A DNA stretch of 64,000 bases, taken from assembly GCA_964017065.1 (NCBI GenBank), contig OZ024790.1:2908631-2972630 (forward strand). Reading direction: 5' to 3'. The notes beneath the pieces were generated by a model. It saw only the letters and a program-made list of their open reading frames with translations, was not told the DNA's origin and ran no database searches. This document shows positions 62,301 through 64,000 of this stretch, one piece after another; the stretch's first letter is position 1, and each line of letters begins with the position of its first letter. Both the position numbers and the translations under genes were made by a program. This DNA comes from Haliclona indistincta. Taxonomy: Eukaryota; Porifera; Demospongiae; Haplosclerida; Chalinidae.

Positions 62301-64000
62301 CAATAATGCCACTTGCACTGATCTTGATGATGACTACTCTTGTAATTGCTTGAATGGCTTTACTGGACAAGACTGTGAAGTGGATATCAATGAATGTGTG
62401 TCCTCTCCTTGTCCCTCTCAAGCAACCTGTATCGATCAGCCAGGAGGGTTCCGCTGTCTTTGTCCTGTTGGTTTGACTGGTCCTACCTGCCAGGTCCCTG
62501 TATCTGACTGCAGTGCCGATCCTTGTGAGAATAGTGGTACATGTCTTGATCTTAGTGGCAGTGGTGGTTATCAGTGTATGTGTCCAGATGGATTCACAGG
62601 TGATCACTGTGCCACGGACATAGATGAGTGTACTAGTGATCCATGCTTGAACGGTGCCACCTGCTCTGATCTTGTCAATGGCTACTCTTGTTCTTGTCCC
62701 ATTGACTTTACTGGCCAAAACTGTGATATCAGCATTGACAATTGCCTATCGAGCCCTTGCTTGAACAACGGTACTTGTATTGACTTGATTGGTCTATTCT
62801 CCTGCAGCTGTATCAATGGATATACTGGACTATCGTGTGAGACAGATATCGATGAATGTACTTTAATGCCGTGTAGCAATGGAGCAACATGTGTCAACAG
62901 CGTTGGTAGCTATACCTGCTCGTGTCCCAGTGGCTTTACTGGACAAGATTGTGAAGAAGATATCAATGAATGCTTCACAGATCCGTGCTCTAACAATGCT
63001 ACATGTACCAATACACTGGGTAGCTTTATATGCTCTTGTCTTCCTGGCTTCACTGGTTCGCTCTGTCAGGCAAATATCAACGAATGTTCCAATGTAACTT
63101 GTGTTAATGGTATTTGTGTGGACAGGATCAATGGGTTCACGTGTCATTGTGCTCTTGGGTTTATGGGAACGTTTTGTGATGTGAACATCAATGACTGTGC
63201 TTCTTCACCATGTCGTAACAATGCTACCTGTCTGGATGGTATTGCTAACTATACCTGTGACTGCCTGGAGGGATATTCCGGCAGAACCTGTGAAATCGAT
63301 GACGACCTTTGCGACCCTCAGCCCTGCATGAACGGAGGTACTTGCCAGGAGAACAGCACTATCGGCACCTACTCTTGCTCTTGCCCACCACAGTTTAGTG
63401 GAATGCGCTGTGAAGTAGACACAGATGAATGCCTGAATAATCCATGCTTGAACAATGGAACCTGCTCTTACATGTTTGGTGGTGTCGTATGCACCTGCTC
63501 GCCTGAATTCACCGGTCTAACTTGTGACATAAACATTGACAACTGTCTACCAAATCCTTGTCAGAATGGATCAACATGTGTAGATGATGGTGACGGATAC
63601 TCATGCATCTGCGCCGCTCAATACACTGGCGAGCAATGCTCAGAACTCATTGACCTATGTCTCAGTAACCCTTGCTTAAATGAAGCTACCTGTCATTCAA
63701 CAGTCGTCGATCAAGCGCCTGGGTACATGTGCGAATGTGCTGAACTCTTCACTGGCGAAAACTGTCAGAATTTCGATCCTTGTCTCAGCAACCCTTGTCA
63801 AGGCAATGCTACCTGTAGTATAGTGCCTAATAGTATGTTAGGCAGTGGTGGTCTAGATCAGTACAGATGCCTGTGCCCGCCTGGGTTTACCGGAGACACT
63901 TGTGATGTGGAGGTGACAGCGTGCTACACGTCTCCCTGCCAGAATGATGGTAGCTGTATGGAGGAATCTGGTGGTGGCTACACCTGTCTGTGCCCACTAG
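56331..64000 (+). CDS. Giant secreted/extracellular EGF-repeat protein (partial, 3' end outside window)
   Basis: Exon 1 (56331-56394) encodes a signal peptide, MRPLLLAVWTVLACLQQTLA. After a 607-bp intron, exon 2 begins at 57002 and stays open to the window end, about 7 kb, with roughly 60 consecutive EGF modules of about 38 residues. Many are calcium-binding (D-I-D-E/D-C start). Typical modules read DECASDPCLNGATCNDL. C1-x-S-x-P-C2 (CASSPC, CTSDPC) fits the O-glucose consensus, and C2-x4-T-C3 (CLNGATC) the O-fucose consensus, both familiar from Notch-type proteins. No LNR, LamG, DSL or transmembrane segment is seen yet, so Notch, Crumbs, fibropellin-like or a novel protein all remain possible. 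Modules inside 58.1-62.7 kb are duplicated in blocks. Confidence 0.85.
58141..62698 (+). repeat. In-frame 2,298-bp tandem duplication inside the EGF exon
   Basis: About 58141-60400 recurs at about 60439-62698 with a constant offset of 2,298 bp (766 codons) and only scattered differences (e.g. AAA/AAC at 58324/60622, GGT/GAT at 59395/61693). Within the unit a smaller block starting TGTGTGTCC lies at 58831, 59407 and 60097, and again at 61129, with spacings of 576, 690 and 1032 bp. After 62698 a third partial copy (like 59136-59398) continues to about 62960. Confidence 0.9.

Noticed and set aside
57079..63147. Many minus-strand frames up to 278 residues in the EGF region
   Set aside because: Shadow frames of the EGF exon, repeated because the exon is internally duplicated; the plus-strand frame explains every codon.

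Overview
The window is nuclear DNA from an early-branching animal, most likely a demosponge. Two kinds of evidence point there. The spliced genes are compact, with many introns of roughly 50-120 bp and GT-AG or GC-AG ends. The gene content is RING/TRAF with two MATH domains, an array of PLAC8 genes, a fibronectin-III receptor, an ankyrin-ROC/COR-death protein, PRMT3, LEPROT/VPS55 and a very large EGF-repeat protein. The species cannot be fixed from the sequence alone.

Layout. 1-2.9 kb: the 3' end of a LINE, a truncated repeat and a foldback. 2.9-4.6 kb: an intronless RING-TRAF gene. 5.8-32.4 kb: eight four-exon PLAC8-domain loci on the + strand, five intact and three broken. They alternate between two sequence classes and are interrupted by transposons whose insertion points can be read from paralogous empty sites: a TA-flanked composite element with TTTC microsatellites, a PIF/Harbinger element (TTA duplication), a piggyBac-like MITE, a MITE with a 9-bp duplication, and a 5.4-kb tyrosine-recombinase (YR) retrotransposon nested in a copy of the composite element. 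33.1-36 kb: a spliced FN3 membrane receptor whose upstream region is shared with the PLAC8 genes. 36.3-41.7 kb (-): ankyrin-ROC-COR-death gene. 42.3-49.5 kb: a possible actinoporin-like gene abutted by a second, Ngaro-like YR retrotransposon (6.65 kb) with a spliced gag. 50.2-56.2 kb: PRMT3 (+, 15 exons) and LEPROT (-, 7 exons), convergent. 56.3-64 kb: an EGF-repeat protein that starts divergently from LEPROT and runs off the window in one exon of at least 7 kb.

Functional themes. The 5' two thirds look like a fast-evolving, repeat-rich cluster of receptor and signalling genes (TRAF, PLAC8, FN3 receptor, ankyrin-GTPase-death). The 3' third holds conserved housekeeping genes (PRMT3, LEPROT). 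The most informative points are the two YR retrotransposons with complete A1-ORFs-B1-A2-B2 split direct repeats, the PLAC8 birth-and-death array with class-specific GC/GT splice donors, a promoter region shared between PLAC8 and FN3-receptor genes, PRMT3 introns whose simple repeats end at 3' splice sites, and a 2,298-bp in-frame duplication inside the EGF gene. All family calls come from reading motifs; no database search was possible.
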